DNA from: Flavobacterium phragmitis
Lineage (GTDB): Bacteria > Bacteroidota > Bacteroidia > Flavobacteriales > Flavobacteriaceae
Direction of reading: 5' to 3'
Length of the DNA stretch: 64,000 nucleotides
Assembly: GCF_900112575.1 (NCBI RefSeq)
Contig: NZ_FOMH01000003.1
Coordinates: 186,001 to 250,000, forward strand
The notes below the pieces were generated by a model, which searched no databases, was not told the DNA's origin, and saw only the letters and a program-made list of their open reading frames with translations. Position 1 is the first letter of the stretch, and each line of letters begins with the position of its first letter. The translations under genes and the position numbers were made by a program. Shown here in pieces: positions 1-8,857 of this stretch.

Positions 1-918
1 TTTTACAAACAGATGAATCCAGAAGGATTTAACCTGTTTAAAATTTTATTGCCAAAAGACACTCCTTCCCTTTCTTTAGAAACTATTATCGACGAGAGAG
101 TACAAACAAATGACAGTATCATCAGTAAAAACTTCTCTCATTTGGTTACCAATGCACTATTGTTTATTGATGTTTTGGCTTTCAGACAATATCTAGAACA
201 TGGCGAAATTCCTGAGAAATATTTAAAACGAATTGAAGAAACCGTTTTAGGCATTGTTGGTTTGGCTTTAAAAACCAAAACTATAAAATCACAGCACGAT
301 GACTTATTAATCAAACTTTTTGAAGCTTCTATCCGTTATTCAAAATTCTCAAAAGTTACCGTTGACACTTTAGAGACTTTACAATTAGATTATTTCAAAA
401 ATAAATTGGAACAATATTATCTGATTGATATGGCTGGAATGGCGCTTTGGAGCGATGGAGTTGTTGAGAATGAAGAAGCTTACTTTCTCTATTCTTTAGG
501 AACAACAATGGGAGTTCCTGATGATTTTGTAACCAAAAGCATGGACACAACCAATACTTTTATTACAACTCACAAAAAGAAAATTCCATACTTTAATTAC
601 TCTAATCCGGTTAAACATTTCTACGATCAGATGACACATAGTGTTGTAAAACTGATTACCAGAAATAAAAACAGATTAATTCGGGAAATTATGCAGAGTA
701 AAGAACTTGTAATTTTACTTGCTTACTCTACAACAAGAGATTTGGATGCTAAAGAAAAGAAAAAAGTAAAAAAACAGCTTCTGGACATCTGCAAAACCAT
801 TCCGTCTCTGACTATATTTTTACTTCCAGGAGGAAGTTTATTGCTACCGATATTAATCAAGTTTATTCCAACAATGCTTCCATCAGCATTTAATGAGAAT
901 CTTGATGAAAACGAATAA
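1..918 (+). CDS. LETM1-related protein, 5' end outside window
   Basis: The frame is open from the first base (codons for F-Y-K-Q precede the Met at position 13), so the gene almost certainly starts upstream and is partial here. At least 305 residues are visible. The C-terminus (LPGGSLLLPILIKF... then LPSAF) matches the short motif that ends LETM1-like proteins in Flavobacteria. The middle (about residues 135-175 from the Met at 13) looks like a TerB-like acidic helical stretch. No signal peptide can be judged. Mitochondrial LETM1 is an ion-exchange/ribosome-associated membrane protein; the bacterial role is not known. It ends 43 bp before the convergent carbonic anhydrase gene, with a shared terminator between them. 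Confidence 0.7.
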   Translation, partial: FYKQMNPEGFNLFKILLPKDTPSLSLETIIDERVQTNDSIISKNFSHLVTNALLFIDVLAFRQYLEHGEIPEKYLKRIEETVLGIVGLALKTKTIKSQHDDLLIKLFEASIRYSKFSKVTVDTLETLQLDYFKNKLEQYYLIDMAGMALWSDGVVENEEAYFLYSLGTTMGVPDDFVTKSMDTTNTFITTHKKKIPYFNYSNPVKHFYDQMTHSVVKLITRNKNRLIREIMQSKELVILLAYSTTRDLDAKEKKKVKKQLLDICKTIPSLTIFLLPGGSLLLPILIKFIPTMLPSAFNENLDENE

Positions 919-920
919 AA

Positions 921-951
921 AAAATCGCCCTTTTTAAGAGGGCGATTTTTT
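921..951. terminator. Bidirectional rho-independent terminator
   Basis: An AAATCGCCCT / AGGGCGATTT stem with a short loop and T-tracts on both strands sits between two convergent genes (LETM1-like and carbonic anhydrase). Confidence 0.85.
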
Positions 952-961
952 TATGTATCTA

Positions 962-1597
962 TTAAAGATCTAATTGATAAACCGAATCCAGTTCTTCGTT
1001 TGAACTAATGGTTACATTCAAATCGGTTACAAAACCTGAATTTAAACCATAAACCCAGCCGTGAACCATTAAATCTTGTCCGTTTTTCCATGCATTTTGA
1101 ACAATTGATGTTTTTGCTAAGTTATAAACCTGCTCTTTAGCATTGATTTCAACAAAAGCATTAAAACGATCCTCTTCGTTTTCGATTGAATTTAAGTATT
1201 TATCATGCAAACGATATTCATCTTTGATGTGACGAAGCCAGTTGTCAATAATTCCAACAGACTGATGTCCCATTGCAGCTTTTACACCACCGCATCCGTA
1301 ATGTCCGCATACGATAATATGTTTAATTTTCAAAACATTTACAGCATAATCCAGAACGCTTAACATGTTCATATCAGAGTGAACAACCATATTAGCAATG
1401 TTTCTGTGTACAAAAACTTCTCCTGGTTTTGCACCAACAATTTCGTTTGCAGGAACACGGCTGTCAGAACATCCAATCCATAATAATGGCGGTTGCTGCC
1501 CTTTTGCCAAATCAGCAAAATAATTTGGATCTTTTGCCAATGAAGTTTCAACCCACTTTTTATTATTTTCTAATAACTGCTCATAAAATTTTCTCAT
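962..1597 (-). CDS. can: Beta-class carbonic anhydrase
   Basis: This 211-residue protein reversibly hydrates CO2 to bicarbonate in the cytoplasm. The beta-class zinc site is visible: CSDSRVP (Cys and Asp-Arg dyad, near residue 43), HRNIAN, and HYGCGGVKAA (His and Cys ligands, near residue 100). Length is normal for the family. It lies 113 bp downstream of a SulP-type transporter gene on the same strand, a common Flavobacterium pairing that suggests joint bicarbonate supply. The gap between them holds an inverted repeat (1635-1681), so the gene may also have its own promoter. Confidence 0.95.
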   Translation of the reverse strand: MRKFYEQLLENNKKWVETSLAKDPNYFADLAKGQQPPLLWIGCSDSRVPANEIVGAKPGEVFVHRNIANMVVHSDMNMLSVLDYAVNVLKIKHIIVCGHYGCGGVKAAMGHQSVGIIDNWLRHIKDEYRLHDKYLNSIENEEDRFNAFVEINAKEQVYNLAKTSIVQNAWKNGQDLMVHGWVYGLNSGFVTDLNVTISSNEELDSVYQLDL

Positions 1598-1634
1598 TTT
1601 TTTCTTTTTTGTGTGGTAATTTCTAAGTTATAAT

Positions 1635-1681
1635 AGTCTCAAAAAATGAACTTGATGTAAAGTTACCTAAATTTTGAGACT
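1635..1681. promoter_or_regulatory. Inverted repeat in the sulP-can gap
   Basis: AGTCTCAAAA and its exact complement TTTTGAGACT flank about 27 nt that include a TAACTTTA promoter-like box on the minus strand. It lies 38 bp upstream of can. It could be an operator around the can promoter or a long-loop hairpin after sulP; sequence alone does not decide. Confidence 0.4.
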
Positions 1682-1710
1682 TCTTTTGCGTTAAAAGCAC
1701 GTTATTTTAA

Positions 1711-3357
1711 TTATTCTCCTCTAACAACTTCTTTCTGAACTATTTCTCTTTTCGCTACATCATAATAATGCTCAATCGTAACATGATTATTATTTTCTGG
1801 CGTATTCTCTAGTTCATAAGCCTCTTTAAAGCCTTTTAGTTTGACCTTAATATTTTCGTCAATTGCTCTGGTTTCTTTAAATTCACGAATTAAATCCAAA
1901 ACATCATGCGCAATATATTCTGTATCATGAGCATTAATTATAACCTTTGAATTTTCAGGAATTTCATTTAACGTTTGTTTGATTGCAGCCTTATTCAAGA
2001 ACGAAACTTCCTGTGCTAAATCAATATGAATGATATCTCCATCTTCATATTCTTCTTTTTTAAAGATATAAGCTCTTTTAAGATTTCCTCTCAAAACGAA
2101 AATAATACTGATGATGATACCCAACGCAACACCTTTTAGCAAATCTGTCGCAACGACAAAGACCAAAGTTGCAATAAAAGGGACAAACTGGTATTTACCC
2201 TTTTTCCAGAAATGCATAAAGGTTGCTGGTTTTGCAAGTTTATATCCCACCAAGATTAAAACTGTTGCCAATGTTGCCAATGGAATTTTGTTTAAAATCA
2301 TTGGAATAGACAAAACACTTATTAATAAAAGCATACCATGAATTATGGTAGACATTTTTGATTTTGCCCCTGCATTATTGTTTGCTGACGAACGCACTAC
2401 CACAGATGTCATAGGAAGACCTCCTAAAAGAGAACTTACAACATTTCCAATACCTTGTGCTCTTAACTCGACATTGGTATCGGTATATCTTTTTTGAATA
2501 TCCATTCGGTCTGAAGCTTCGATACAAAGAAGTGTTTCAATAGAAGCGACAATGGCAATTGTAAGGGCAACTACCCAAACCTGCGGATTTGTAACCGATG
2601 CAAAGTTTGGCATAATTATAATTGATTTAAAATCATCAAAAGATTTTGGAACTGGCAAAGAAACCAAATGTTCTTTTGCAATTGCCAAAGCGCTTCCTGT
2701 TGATACAAATATTTCGTTTAAAACTACTCCGGCAATAACAGCTACTAAAGCTCCCGGCACTAATTTTATTCTTTTTAGAAATGAGACTTTTTCCCAACAA
2801 AGCAAGATTGTCAGCGAAACCAAAGTAACTACAACAGCTCCTAACTGAATATGATTTAAAACATCAAATAAAAATGAAAAAGAATTGCTTCCATCATTCT
2901 GAATAAAAGCCTGATCTCCTTCATAATCGGCATCATAACCAAAGGCATGCGGTATTTGTTTCAGAATAATGATAATTCCGATACCTGCCAACATTCCTTC
3001 AATTACGTTGGTTGGAAAATAGTTCGATATACTTCCGGCTCTTAAAAATCCTAATGCTAATTGAATTAATCCAGCAATAAAAACAGACATTAAAAAAACA
3101 TCAAAAGCTCCTAAATCGGTAATAGCGGTTAAAACGATAGCTGTTAACCCAGCCGCCGGACCTGATACACTAATATGTGACTGACTTAGATATCCGACTA
3201 CAATACCTCCGACAACACCAGCGATAATTCCAGAAAATAATGGTGCTCCAGAAGCCATTGCAATACCTAAACACAACGGAAGAGCCACCAAGAAAACCAC
3301 TAAACCTGAGGCAAAATCAGATTTAAGGTTGGCAAAAAGATTGATTTTTTTTGTCAT
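1711..3357 (-). CDS. SulP family anion (sulfate/bicarbonate) transporter
   Basis: A 548-residue inner-membrane transporter. The N-terminal half begins with the SulP signature (DFASGLVVFLVALPLCLGIAM) and then has a dense run of membrane helices to about residue 430. A weakly conserved cytoplasmic STAS-like domain follows (about 440-540, with 'SKVIINAHDTEYIAHDVLDLI'-type segments). The SVVVRSSANNNAGAKSK segment is the family's TM8 region. Many SulP proteins carry sulfate, but those next to a carbonic anhydrase gene are usually read as bicarbonate transporters (BicA-like). The downstream can gene supports bicarbonate here; substrate remains inference. Confidence 0.9.
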   Translation of the reverse strand: MTKKINLFANLKSDFASGLVVFLVALPLCLGIAMASGAPLFSGIIAGVVGGIVVGYLSQSHISVSGPAAGLTAIVLTAITDLGAFDVFLMSVFIAGLIQLALGFLRAGSISNYFPTNVIEGMLAGIGIIIILKQIPHAFGYDADYEGDQAFIQNDGSNSFSFLFDVLNHIQLGAVVVTLVSLTILLCWEKVSFLKRIKLVPGALVAVIAGVVLNEIFVSTGSALAIAKEHLVSLPVPKSFDDFKSIIIMPNFASVTNPQVWVVALTIAIVASIETLLCIEASDRMDIQKRYTDTNVELRAQGIGNVVSSLLGGLPMTSVVVRSSANNNAGAKSKMSTIIHGMLLLISVLSIPMILNKIPLATLATVLILVGYKLAKPATFMHFWKKGKYQFVPFIATLVFVVATDLLKGVALGIIISIIFVLRGNLKRAYIFKKEEYEDGDIIHIDLAQEVSFLNKAAIKQTLNEIPENSKVIINAHDTEYIAHDVLDLIREFKETRAIDENIKVKLKGFKEAYELENTPENNNHVTIEHYYDVAKREIVQKEVVRGE

Positions 3358-3441
3358 AACACAATACTAAAAAAATTATTCATAAAAGATTTACCGCGTC
3401 TGCTGTTCAAATGCGGTTAAAGATCAAAATAATCGGAAGTA

Positions 3442-3723
3442 TTATGCTAAATTGGGAGGTGGAGCAAATATGCTCGGTGAAATATTGTCAAGTTTTACAA
3501 TATTTTCAGATATAATGGTTTTCTTTTCAATGCAAACCGGCAGTAAAACTTCGTGTTCTAAAATGATTGGATGCACTACATTTTTAAGTTCTTTATGAAC
3601 TTCTTCTTCCGCGATACTAAAAGACACAGCTGTATTATTGCCTTTCTTTAACGCCTGAACAATAGTTGGGGTCGATAAAAAAGCAATAAAAATGAATAAT
3701 AATATGCGAGCTACAAATTTCAT
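3442..3723 (-). CDS. Small secreted or membrane-anchored hypothetical protein
   Basis: A 93-residue protein if started at the Met at 3723 (MKFVARILLFIFIAFLS...), which places a clean signal peptide or N-terminal helix at the start. A Met 24 nt further upstream (3747) adds eight residues and is less likely. The rest is short, soluble and ends in SPSIFAPPPNLA. I do not recognise a family. It is immediately upstream of sulP on the same strand (84 bp gap). Confidence 0.6.
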   Translation of the reverse strand: MKFVARILLFIFIAFLSTPTIVQALKKGNNTAVSFSIAEEEVHKELKNVVHPIILEHEVLLPVCIEKKTIISENIVKLDNISPSIFAPPPNLA

Positions 3724-3789
3724 TGAAACAAAAATAGCGTTAAACAAATAAAATCAAAGAGATTTTTATAGAAATTTAACAAAAACAAA

Positions 3790-3823
3790 AAAGCAGAACG
3801 CAATTTTTATGCCGTTCTGCTTC
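3790..3823 (-). terminator. Terminator of dps
   Basis: On the minus strand an AAGCAGAACG / CGTTCTGCTT stem is followed by a T-rich run, about 20 nt past the dps stop. Confidence 0.8.
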
Positions 3824-3845
3824 TAATTTATTAAAATACAATATT

Positions 3846-4325
3846 TTACAACGTCTCTTCTAACCAAGCATTCATCATCCAGATTGTTTTTTCCTGCTCA
3901 GAAATAAAGTCACTCATCATAGAATTGGTTCCTTCATCGTTAATTTCGTCAGATTTGTTTAATATCTCTCTTTCGATTTTTAATAAATCTGATAAGGAAT
4001 GAACAATTAAATGAACTGCTTTCTCGTCATTCGAAATATTTTTACCAACTGTTAATTTATTGTTTTGAATATAATCTTCAAAAGTATGTAGTGGAGTTCC
4101 TCCAATTGTCAAAACTCTCTCCGCTATCATATCAATTTTCAATTGTGCATCTGTATACAATTCTTCGAATTTTACATGTAAATCAAAAAAACGTTTTCCG
4201 CGAATATTCCAGTGAATCCCTCTCAAATTTTGATAATAAACCTGAAAGTTCGACAACAACACATTCAATTCTTTTACTAATAATTCTGACTCTTTTACAG
4301 GTAATCCTAATATATTTGTTTTCAT
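3846..4325 (-). CDS. dps: Dps/ferritin-like DNA-protection protein
   Basis: A 159-residue ferritin-like four-helix protein. The Dps ferroxidase signature is present: H-W-N-I-R-G-K-R-F-F-D-L-H (about residues 39-51) followed by E-E-L-Y and D-x-I-A-E-R (about 54-70). Dps forms a dodecamer that oxidises and stores iron with H2O2 and protects DNA in oxidative stress or starvation. It is divergent from an oxyR homologue across a 107-bp gap holding promoter boxes for both, the classical arrangement for OxyR control of dps. Confidence 0.93.
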   Translation of the reverse strand: MKTNILGLPVKESELLVKELNVLLSNFQVYYQNLRGIHWNIRGKRFFDLHVKFEELYTDAQLKIDMIAERVLTIGGTPLHTFEDYIQNNKLTVGKNISNDEKAVHLIVHSLSDLLKIEREILNKSDEINDEGTNSMMSDFISEQEKTIWMMNAWLEETL

Positions 4326-4352
4326 AATCTAATTTTTTACACTAATTTACTA

Positions 4353-4360
4353 CAAATTTA
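4353..4360 (-). promoter_or_regulatory. -7 box of dps promoter
   Basis: TAAATTTG on the minus strand (Bacteroidota consensus TAnnTTTG), 28 nt before the dps start codon. Confidence 0.55.
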
Positions 4361-4404
4361 AAGCAACTTCAAGAAAATTTATATAAATAAAAATTATATT
4401 TTCT

Positions 4405-4412
4405 TATTTTTG
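4405..4412 (+). promoter_or_regulatory. -7 box of oxyR promoter
   Basis: TATTTTTG, matching TAnnTTTG, 20 nt before the oxyR ATG. The two divergent -7 boxes are only about 45 bp apart, so one bound regulator could affect both genes. Confidence 0.55.
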
Positions 4413-4432
4413 CATCAAAATTTATTATCAAT

Positions 4433-5380
4433 ATGACTATAACTCAATTACAATATGTGTTAGCAGTTGCTGAACATAAAAATTTCACGCTTGCTGCCGA
4501 AAAATGCTTTGTAACGCAGCCAACTTTAAGCATGCAGATACAAAAGATTGAAGAAGAGCTAAATATCTTAATTTTCGACAGAAGCAAAAAACCTATTCAG
4601 CTTACCGATATAGGTCAGAAAATAGTAAATCAGGCTAAAAATATTGTAAACGAAGCCGATCGTATTAAAGATATAGTAGAACAACAAAAGGGTTTTATTG
4701 GAGGAGAATTCCGCTTAGGAATCATTCCAACTATTATGCCTACGATTCTTCCAATGTTCTTAAATAACTTCATCAAGAAATATCCAAAAGTTAAACTTTT
4801 AATAGAAGAGTTGAATACAGAGGAAATCATTTTAAAATTAAAAAATGGGCATCTGGACGCTGCTATTGCTGCCACTCCTCTTGAAGATGAAAAAATCAAA
4901 GAAATTGTATTGTACTTTGAACCATTTGTAGCCTATATTCCTGAAGGTCATGCAAGCTTTCAAAAAGAAGAAATCGAAGTTGCCGATTTAAATTTAAATG
5001 AAATATTACTATTGCAAGACGGACATTGTTTTAGAGACGGCATTTTAAATTTATGCAAAAGCGTTTCAGACGCCGACCAATCTAATTTCCAGATTCAAAG
5101 CGGTAGTTTTGAAACCTTAATTAAATTGGCAGACGAAGGCCTTGGCACAACGTTACTTCCGTACTTGCACACCTTAGACTTAAAAGAATCCGACAAACTG
5201 AAACTTCGAAACTTTAAGGAACCAAAACCAGCCCGTGAGGTAAGTTTGATTTACCCTAAGAGCGAATTAAAAATGCAAATCATCGATGCACTCCGATCTA
5301 CAATTGCTGGCGTAATCAAGGGAGCAATTGTTTTTCAGAATGTCCAAATCATCAGTCCACTTCAAAAAAAGCAAGCATAA
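4433..5380 (+). CDS. oxyR: OxyR, LysR-type peroxide sensor
   Basis: A 315-residue LysR-type regulator with an N-terminal winged HTH (MTITQLQYVLAVAEHKNFTLAAEKCFVTQPTLS) and a periplasmic-binding-like effector domain. The OxyR redox pair is recognisable: GHCFRDGILNLC places cysteines at residues 199 and 208, the same numbers as the E. coli peroxide-sensing disulfide. It should activate dps, catalase and peroxidase genes when oxidised. It is divergent from dps and followed by a clear terminator. Confidence 0.95.
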   Translation: MTITQLQYVLAVAEHKNFTLAAEKCFVTQPTLSMQIQKIEEELNILIFDRSKKPIQLTDIGQKIVNQAKNIVNEADRIKDIVEQQKGFIGGEFRLGIIPTIMPTILPMFLNNFIKKYPKVKLLIEELNTEEIILKLKNGHLDAAIAATPLEDEKIKEIVLYFEPFVAYIPEGHASFQKEEIEVADLNLNEILLLQDGHCFRDGILNLCKSVSDADQSNFQIQSGSFETLIKLADEGLGTTLLPYLHTLDLKESDKLKLRNFKEPKPAREVSLIYPKSELKMQIIDALRSTIAGVIKGAIVFQNVQIISPLQKKQA

Positions 5381-5381
5381 A

Positions 5382-5412
5382 AAAAGGAGCCAAATTGGCT
5401 CCTTTTCTTTTA
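5382..5412. terminator. Bidirectional terminator
   Basis: AAAAGGAGCC / GGCTCCTTTT stem with AT loop and flanking A/T runs between convergent oxyR and a small minus-strand gene. Confidence 0.85.
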
Positions 5413-5607
5413 TACTTTAATTAGTTGTAGACTTGGTTTTAATTCTGGCTTTTCAATTATAAAATTCAACAGCCATTCTTGTAATTGTTCCATTTCGTAT
5501 GGTAACAGTGTTTTGATAGCTTTTTCTAGCTCTTTGCAGAAAAGCACCGGATCGAAACTTACTCTTTCAAGTATTGATTTCGTGTAATCGAACATCATTT
5601 TTGACAT
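5410..5607 (-). CDS. Small conserved-looking hypothetical protein
   Basis: A 65-residue soluble, mostly helical protein (MSKMMFDYTKSILERVSFD...). It is rich in Leu/Glu/Lys, has no signal peptide or membrane helix, and is bounded by the oxyR terminator. No family recognised. The long uninterrupted frame, the good start and the isolated position support a real gene. Possible role in regulation is unknown. Confidence 0.6.
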   Translation of the reverse strand: MSKMMFDYTKSILERVSFDPVLFCKELEKAIKTLLPYEMEQLQEWLLNFIIEKPELKPSLQLIKV

Positions 5608-5773
5608 AATAAAACAAGATTTTTGGGGGTTATCTCTATTTTTAAACTCGCACCAAATTTAAACATTAATCATATATAAAATCTCTTTTTAACTATTTTT
5701 TTTCAAAACTTTAGCAACGAATACGTTTTCTTAAAATAAATAAATCAATATAGAATCGTTCTAAACAATTCAT

Positions 5774-6436
5774 TTAAATCTTTTTAAAGGCTCGAAACAT
5801 TTCTCTTTTGCCTGGAGGCCCTGCTAACTTTTCTACAGTAAACCCAACTTCAATCATGCTTCTTTTAACAACTCCGCGAGCAGCGTAAGTAACAAGAACT
5901 CCGTTTGGTTTTAAACTATTGTACATTTTTTGAAAAATCTCGGTACTCCAAAGCTCAGGTTGCACTCTGTATCCAAAGGCGTCAAAGTAAATTAAATCAA
6001 AAATTTCAAAATCGTTTATTTCGTGAAAAAATTGTTTTCTTTTAGTTAATAAGAACTGGTCGCAAATTTCCACTTTTTCGTTCCATACACTTTTATGCAT
6101 TTTCTCGAAAATGTTCTCAAATTCCAATGCGTCGAGTTCTTTCGCATAATTCATTTCTAAAATCTCATCGGCATCGACAGGATAAGCTTCTACCCCAACA
6201 TAATCAATATTCTGTCCTTTTCTAATCGATTCTAAAAAAGTAATAAAAGCATTTAATCCAGTTCCAAAACCAATTTCCAATACACTAACAGATTTATCAA
6301 ATAATGACAAACCATTTTTTATAAATACATGTTTCGCTTCCTGAATTGCACCATGTTTAGAATGGTAACACTCGTCCCATTCTGGCAAACGAATTGTAGT
6401 TGAGCCGTCTAGCGTTTTAATTATTTCTCTTTTCAC
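5774..6436 (-). CDS. mnmD: MnmD-type tRNA wobble-uridine methyltransferase
   Basis: A 220-residue SAM-dependent methyltransferase. The motif I loop EIGFGTGLNAFITFLES (about residue 55) and the DLIYFDAFGYRVQPELW segment (about 145) are those of the MnmC N-terminal (DUF752) domain. The FAD oxidase domain of E. coli MnmC is absent, so this is the stand-alone MnmD form. It is expected to methylate 5-aminomethyl-2-thiouridine at tRNA position 34. It is divergent from ilvE. Confidence 0.88.
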   Translation of the reverse strand: MKREIIKTLDGSTTIRLPEWDECYHSKHGAIQEAKHVFIKNGLSLFDKSVSVLEIGFGTGLNAFITFLESIRKGQNIDYVGVEAYPVDADEILEMNYAKELDALEFENIFEKMHKSVWNEKVEICDQFLLTKRKQFFHEINDFEIFDLIYFDAFGYRVQPELWSTEIFQKMYNSLKPNGVLVTYAARGVVKRSMIEVGFTVEKLAGPPGKREMFRAFKKI

Positions 6437-6651
6437 TTTTTCGAAATTTATAATAGCTTTTTATTGATTTTCAAGCCATTTTAATATTCAAAATTAATCA
6501 AAACTAATGCGTAAAGCCTTAAAAATCGATACTTTTTTCATAAATTATTTATAAAAACCAATCAAATATTTGAGTTTATTATAAGATAAACAAATCTCAA
6601 TTAAAACCAGTAAATAATGAATTTTCACTAAGCATTTTACATATTTTTACG

Positions 6652-6659
6652 TAATTTTG
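6652..6659 (+). promoter_or_regulatory. -7 box of ilvE promoter in the 306-bp mnmD-ilvE gap
   Basis: TAATTTTG matches TAnnTTTG, 84 nt before the chosen ilvE ATG. Apart from promoter-like sequence I see nothing else in the 6437-6742 gap. Confidence 0.5.
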
Positions 6660-6742
6660 CATTCAATAAATTCTATTTCACATGATATCATCACTTTAGA
6701 TTTCCTACAGTGAAAAATATCTCGCAAAAAACTTACAGAACT

Positions 6743-7813
6743 ATGAGTACAACTCAAACAAGCAAAATTGAAATCATAAAAGCTACTTCTACAAAAATCA
6801 ATGAAGTAGATTTTGACAACTTAAGTTTTGGTGCTGTATTTACAGACCATTTATTCGAATGCGATTTTAAAAACGGGCAATGGCAAAATCCTGTCATTAA
6901 ACCTTATGCTCCTATTTTGATGGATCCATCTTCAAAAGTCTTCCATTACGGTCAAGCTATTTTTGAAGGAATGAAAGCTTATAAAGATGACAATAATGAT
7001 GTTTGGTTGTTTAGACCAGATGAAAACTACAAACGTTTTAATAGTTCTGCAGTGAGAATGGCAATGCCAGAAATTCCTGAAGCTATTTTTATGGACGGTT
7101 TGAACGAGTTATTAAAATTAGACAAAGACTGGATTCAAAGAGGAAATGGTGCAAGTATGTACATTCGCCCTTTTATGATTGCTACAGGCCCTGGAGTTAT
7201 AGCAAATCCATCTGACGAATATAAATTCATGATTTTACTTTCTCCTGCAAAAGCATATTATGGCGGTGAAGTAAAAGTAATTATTGCTGAACACTACAGT
7301 AGAGCTGCAAATGGTGGAATTGGTGCTGCAAAAGCGGCCGGAAACTATGCTGCTCAATTTTACCCAACTAACTTGGCAAACAAAGACGGTTTCCAACAAG
7401 TTATCTGGACTGATGATGCGACGCACACAAAATTAGAAGAAGCGGGAACAATGAACGTTTTCTTCAGAATTAATGATACTTTATTAACAGCTCCAACAAG
7501 CGAAAGAATTTTAGATGGTGTTACCAGAAAAAGTTTAATTACAATGGCTGAAAAAGAAGGATTAAAAGTAGAAGTTCGCCCAGTAATTGTTTCAGAACTA
7601 GTAGAAGCAGCTAAAAACGGATCTTTGAAAGAAATCTTCGGAGCAGGAACTGCTGCAGTAATTAGCGTTATCAAAGGATTCTCTTATAAAGATGAATACT
7701 TCGAAATGGCTCCAATCGAAAATTCTTATGCTTCTTTCTTAAAAGAAAAACTAACAAGTCTTCAAAACAAACTTTCTGAAGATACTTACGGATGGACAGT
7801 TAAGGTACAATAG
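6743..7813 (+). CDS. ilvE: Branched-chain amino acid aminotransferase
   Basis: A 356-residue class IV PLP aminotransferase (BCAT, eukaryote-like long form). It transfers amino groups between Leu/Ile/Val and 2-oxoglutarate. Visible signatures: HYGQAIFEGMKAY, the KAAGNYAA segment carrying the PLP lysine (about residue 200), EEAGTMNVFF and GAGTAAVI. The ATG at 6743 (MSTTQTSKIE) is preferred over an in-frame GTG at 6710 because it gives the standard BCAT N-terminus. A strong terminator follows. Confidence 0.95.
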   Translation: MSTTQTSKIEIIKATSTKINEVDFDNLSFGAVFTDHLFECDFKNGQWQNPVIKPYAPILMDPSSKVFHYGQAIFEGMKAYKDDNNDVWLFRPDENYKRFNSSAVRMAMPEIPEAIFMDGLNELLKLDKDWIQRGNGASMYIRPFMIATGPGVIANPSDEYKFMILLSPAKAYYGGEVKVIIAEHYSRAANGGIGAAKAAGNYAAQFYPTNLANKDGFQQVIWTDDATHTKLEEAGTMNVFFRINDTLLTAPTSERILDGVTRKSLITMAEKEGLKVEVRPVIVSELVEAAKNGSLKEIFGAGTAAVISVIKGFSYKDEYFEMAPIENSYASFLKEKLTSLQNKLSEDTYGWTVKVQ

Positions 7814-7834
7814 TCCAAAACCATATAAAAAGAG

Positions 7835-7867
7835 AAACCCGATAAATTTATTTTTATCGGGTTTTTT
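7835..7867 (+). terminator. Terminator of ilvE
   Basis: AAACCCGATAAA / TTTATCGGGTTT stem followed by T-rich sequence, 22 nt after the ilvE stop. Confidence 0.85.
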
Positions 7868-8023
7868 ATTTGAACTTAAAAACATAGATTTTTGCTTAAA
7901 AAAAAAATCAAAAAACATACTTCTAACACAAGGCTATGTGCATGTATGTAAGTGAAACGCCATTTTTTCGGCTGTCTAAAACTATGTTTCTATGTGTTTA
8001 AAAGCATTTAACCTTATTTCTTT

Positions 8024-8404
8024 TTAGAATAATTTCGAAAAATCTGGTTTAAAATAATTCGGCCCTTTCATTACTTTACCGTCTTCACGATAAATCGGCT
8101 GGCCATCTTCACCCAATTTACTCATATTGCTGCGCTGAATTTCATCAAAAACAGCTTCGATTTTATCTTGTAAACCATGTTCAATAATGGTACCACATAA
8201 AATATACATCATATCGCCAAGAGCATCTGCAATTTCAACTAAATCATTATTTTGAACCGCCTCATAATATTCTTCATTTTCTTCCTTCATTAAATTATAA
8301 CGAAGTAATTTTTTCTCAGCTCCTAAATCGGCAGTTGGAGTTGTACTGTGCCCAATTTTAAAAGCAGTGTGAAATTCTGTTACGGCGTCAAGTTGTTTTT
8401 TCAT
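8024..8404 (-). CDS. MazG-like NTP pyrophosphohydrolase
   Basis: A 126-residue all-alpha NTP-pyrophosphatase. The MazG-type metal site is visible as K-E-E-N-E-E-Y-Y-E (about residues 40-48) and E-I-A-D-A-L-G-D (about 58-65), i.e. ExxE...ExxD. Such enzymes clean nucleotide pools by cutting NTPs to NMP and PPi; the exact substrate is not shown by the sequence. The gene stands alone. The gap downstream (7868-8023) contains degenerate 'ctatgtttctatgtg'-type sequence common in Flavobacterium spacers. Confidence 0.85.
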   Translation of the reverse strand: MKKQLDAVTEFHTAFKIGHSTTPTADLGAEKKLLRYNLMKEENEEYYEAVQNNDLVEIADALGDMMYILCGTIIEHGLQDKIEAVFDEIQRSNMSKLGEDGQPIYREDGKVMKGPNYFKPDFSKLF

Positions 8405-8510
8405 ATAGTAGTTTTCTTTTTTTGGCTAATTTAAATCACTTCTTCATAAAATTAAAATAAAATTGAATTAAATCGAAAGGTAACGTAACAGCAAATCGCA
8501 TTCAATTCTC

Positions 8511-8518
8511 TAAATTTG
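8511..8518 (+). promoter_or_regulatory. -7 box before the 62-residue membrane protein
   Basis: TAAATTTG, 20 nt before the ATG at 8539. Confidence 0.5.
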
Positions 8519-8538
8519 CCAAAAATAATTTTAAAGCT

Positions 8539-8727
8539 ATGTTTAGTCAGGGACAAATACTATTTGGAGTGTGTTTTTTTATTGCATTTGTAATCGTTAT
8601 GATATTTGCGTATCGAAAAGATCTCGCACTGCATAAAATTTTTTACAAAGGAAATTATAAAGTATTACTTGTGTTTTTGCTGTTTATAGCTATTTTGTTT
8701 TTAATCAAAATCTTTTTTAAAAGATAA
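8539..8727 (+). CDS. Small two-helix membrane protein
   Basis: A 62-residue protein with two predicted membrane helices (about residues 8-24 and 42-59) joined by a basic loop (YRKDLALHKIFYKGNYK). It has its own promoter-like box. Very short two-TM proteins of this shape are frequent in Flavobacterium, but I do not recognise a functional family. Confidence 0.65.
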   Translation: MFSQGQILFGVCFFIAFVIVMIFAYRKDLALHKIFYKGNYKVLLVFLLFIAILFLIKIFFKR

Positions 8728-8857
8728 TTATTTTTTGAGCGCAAAAGAGTCATTTCAGAATTAAAAATTCATCTGAATAAAATAAAACCTAATAATTTTT
8801 GGTTATTAGTAAGACTCATGATAAATTTATAACTTTACGAAATCAAACAACCTACCA

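Noticed and set aside
6710..6742. GTG start extension of ilvE
   Set aside because: Adds a non-conserved tail; ATG 6743 gives the standard BCAT N-terminus.
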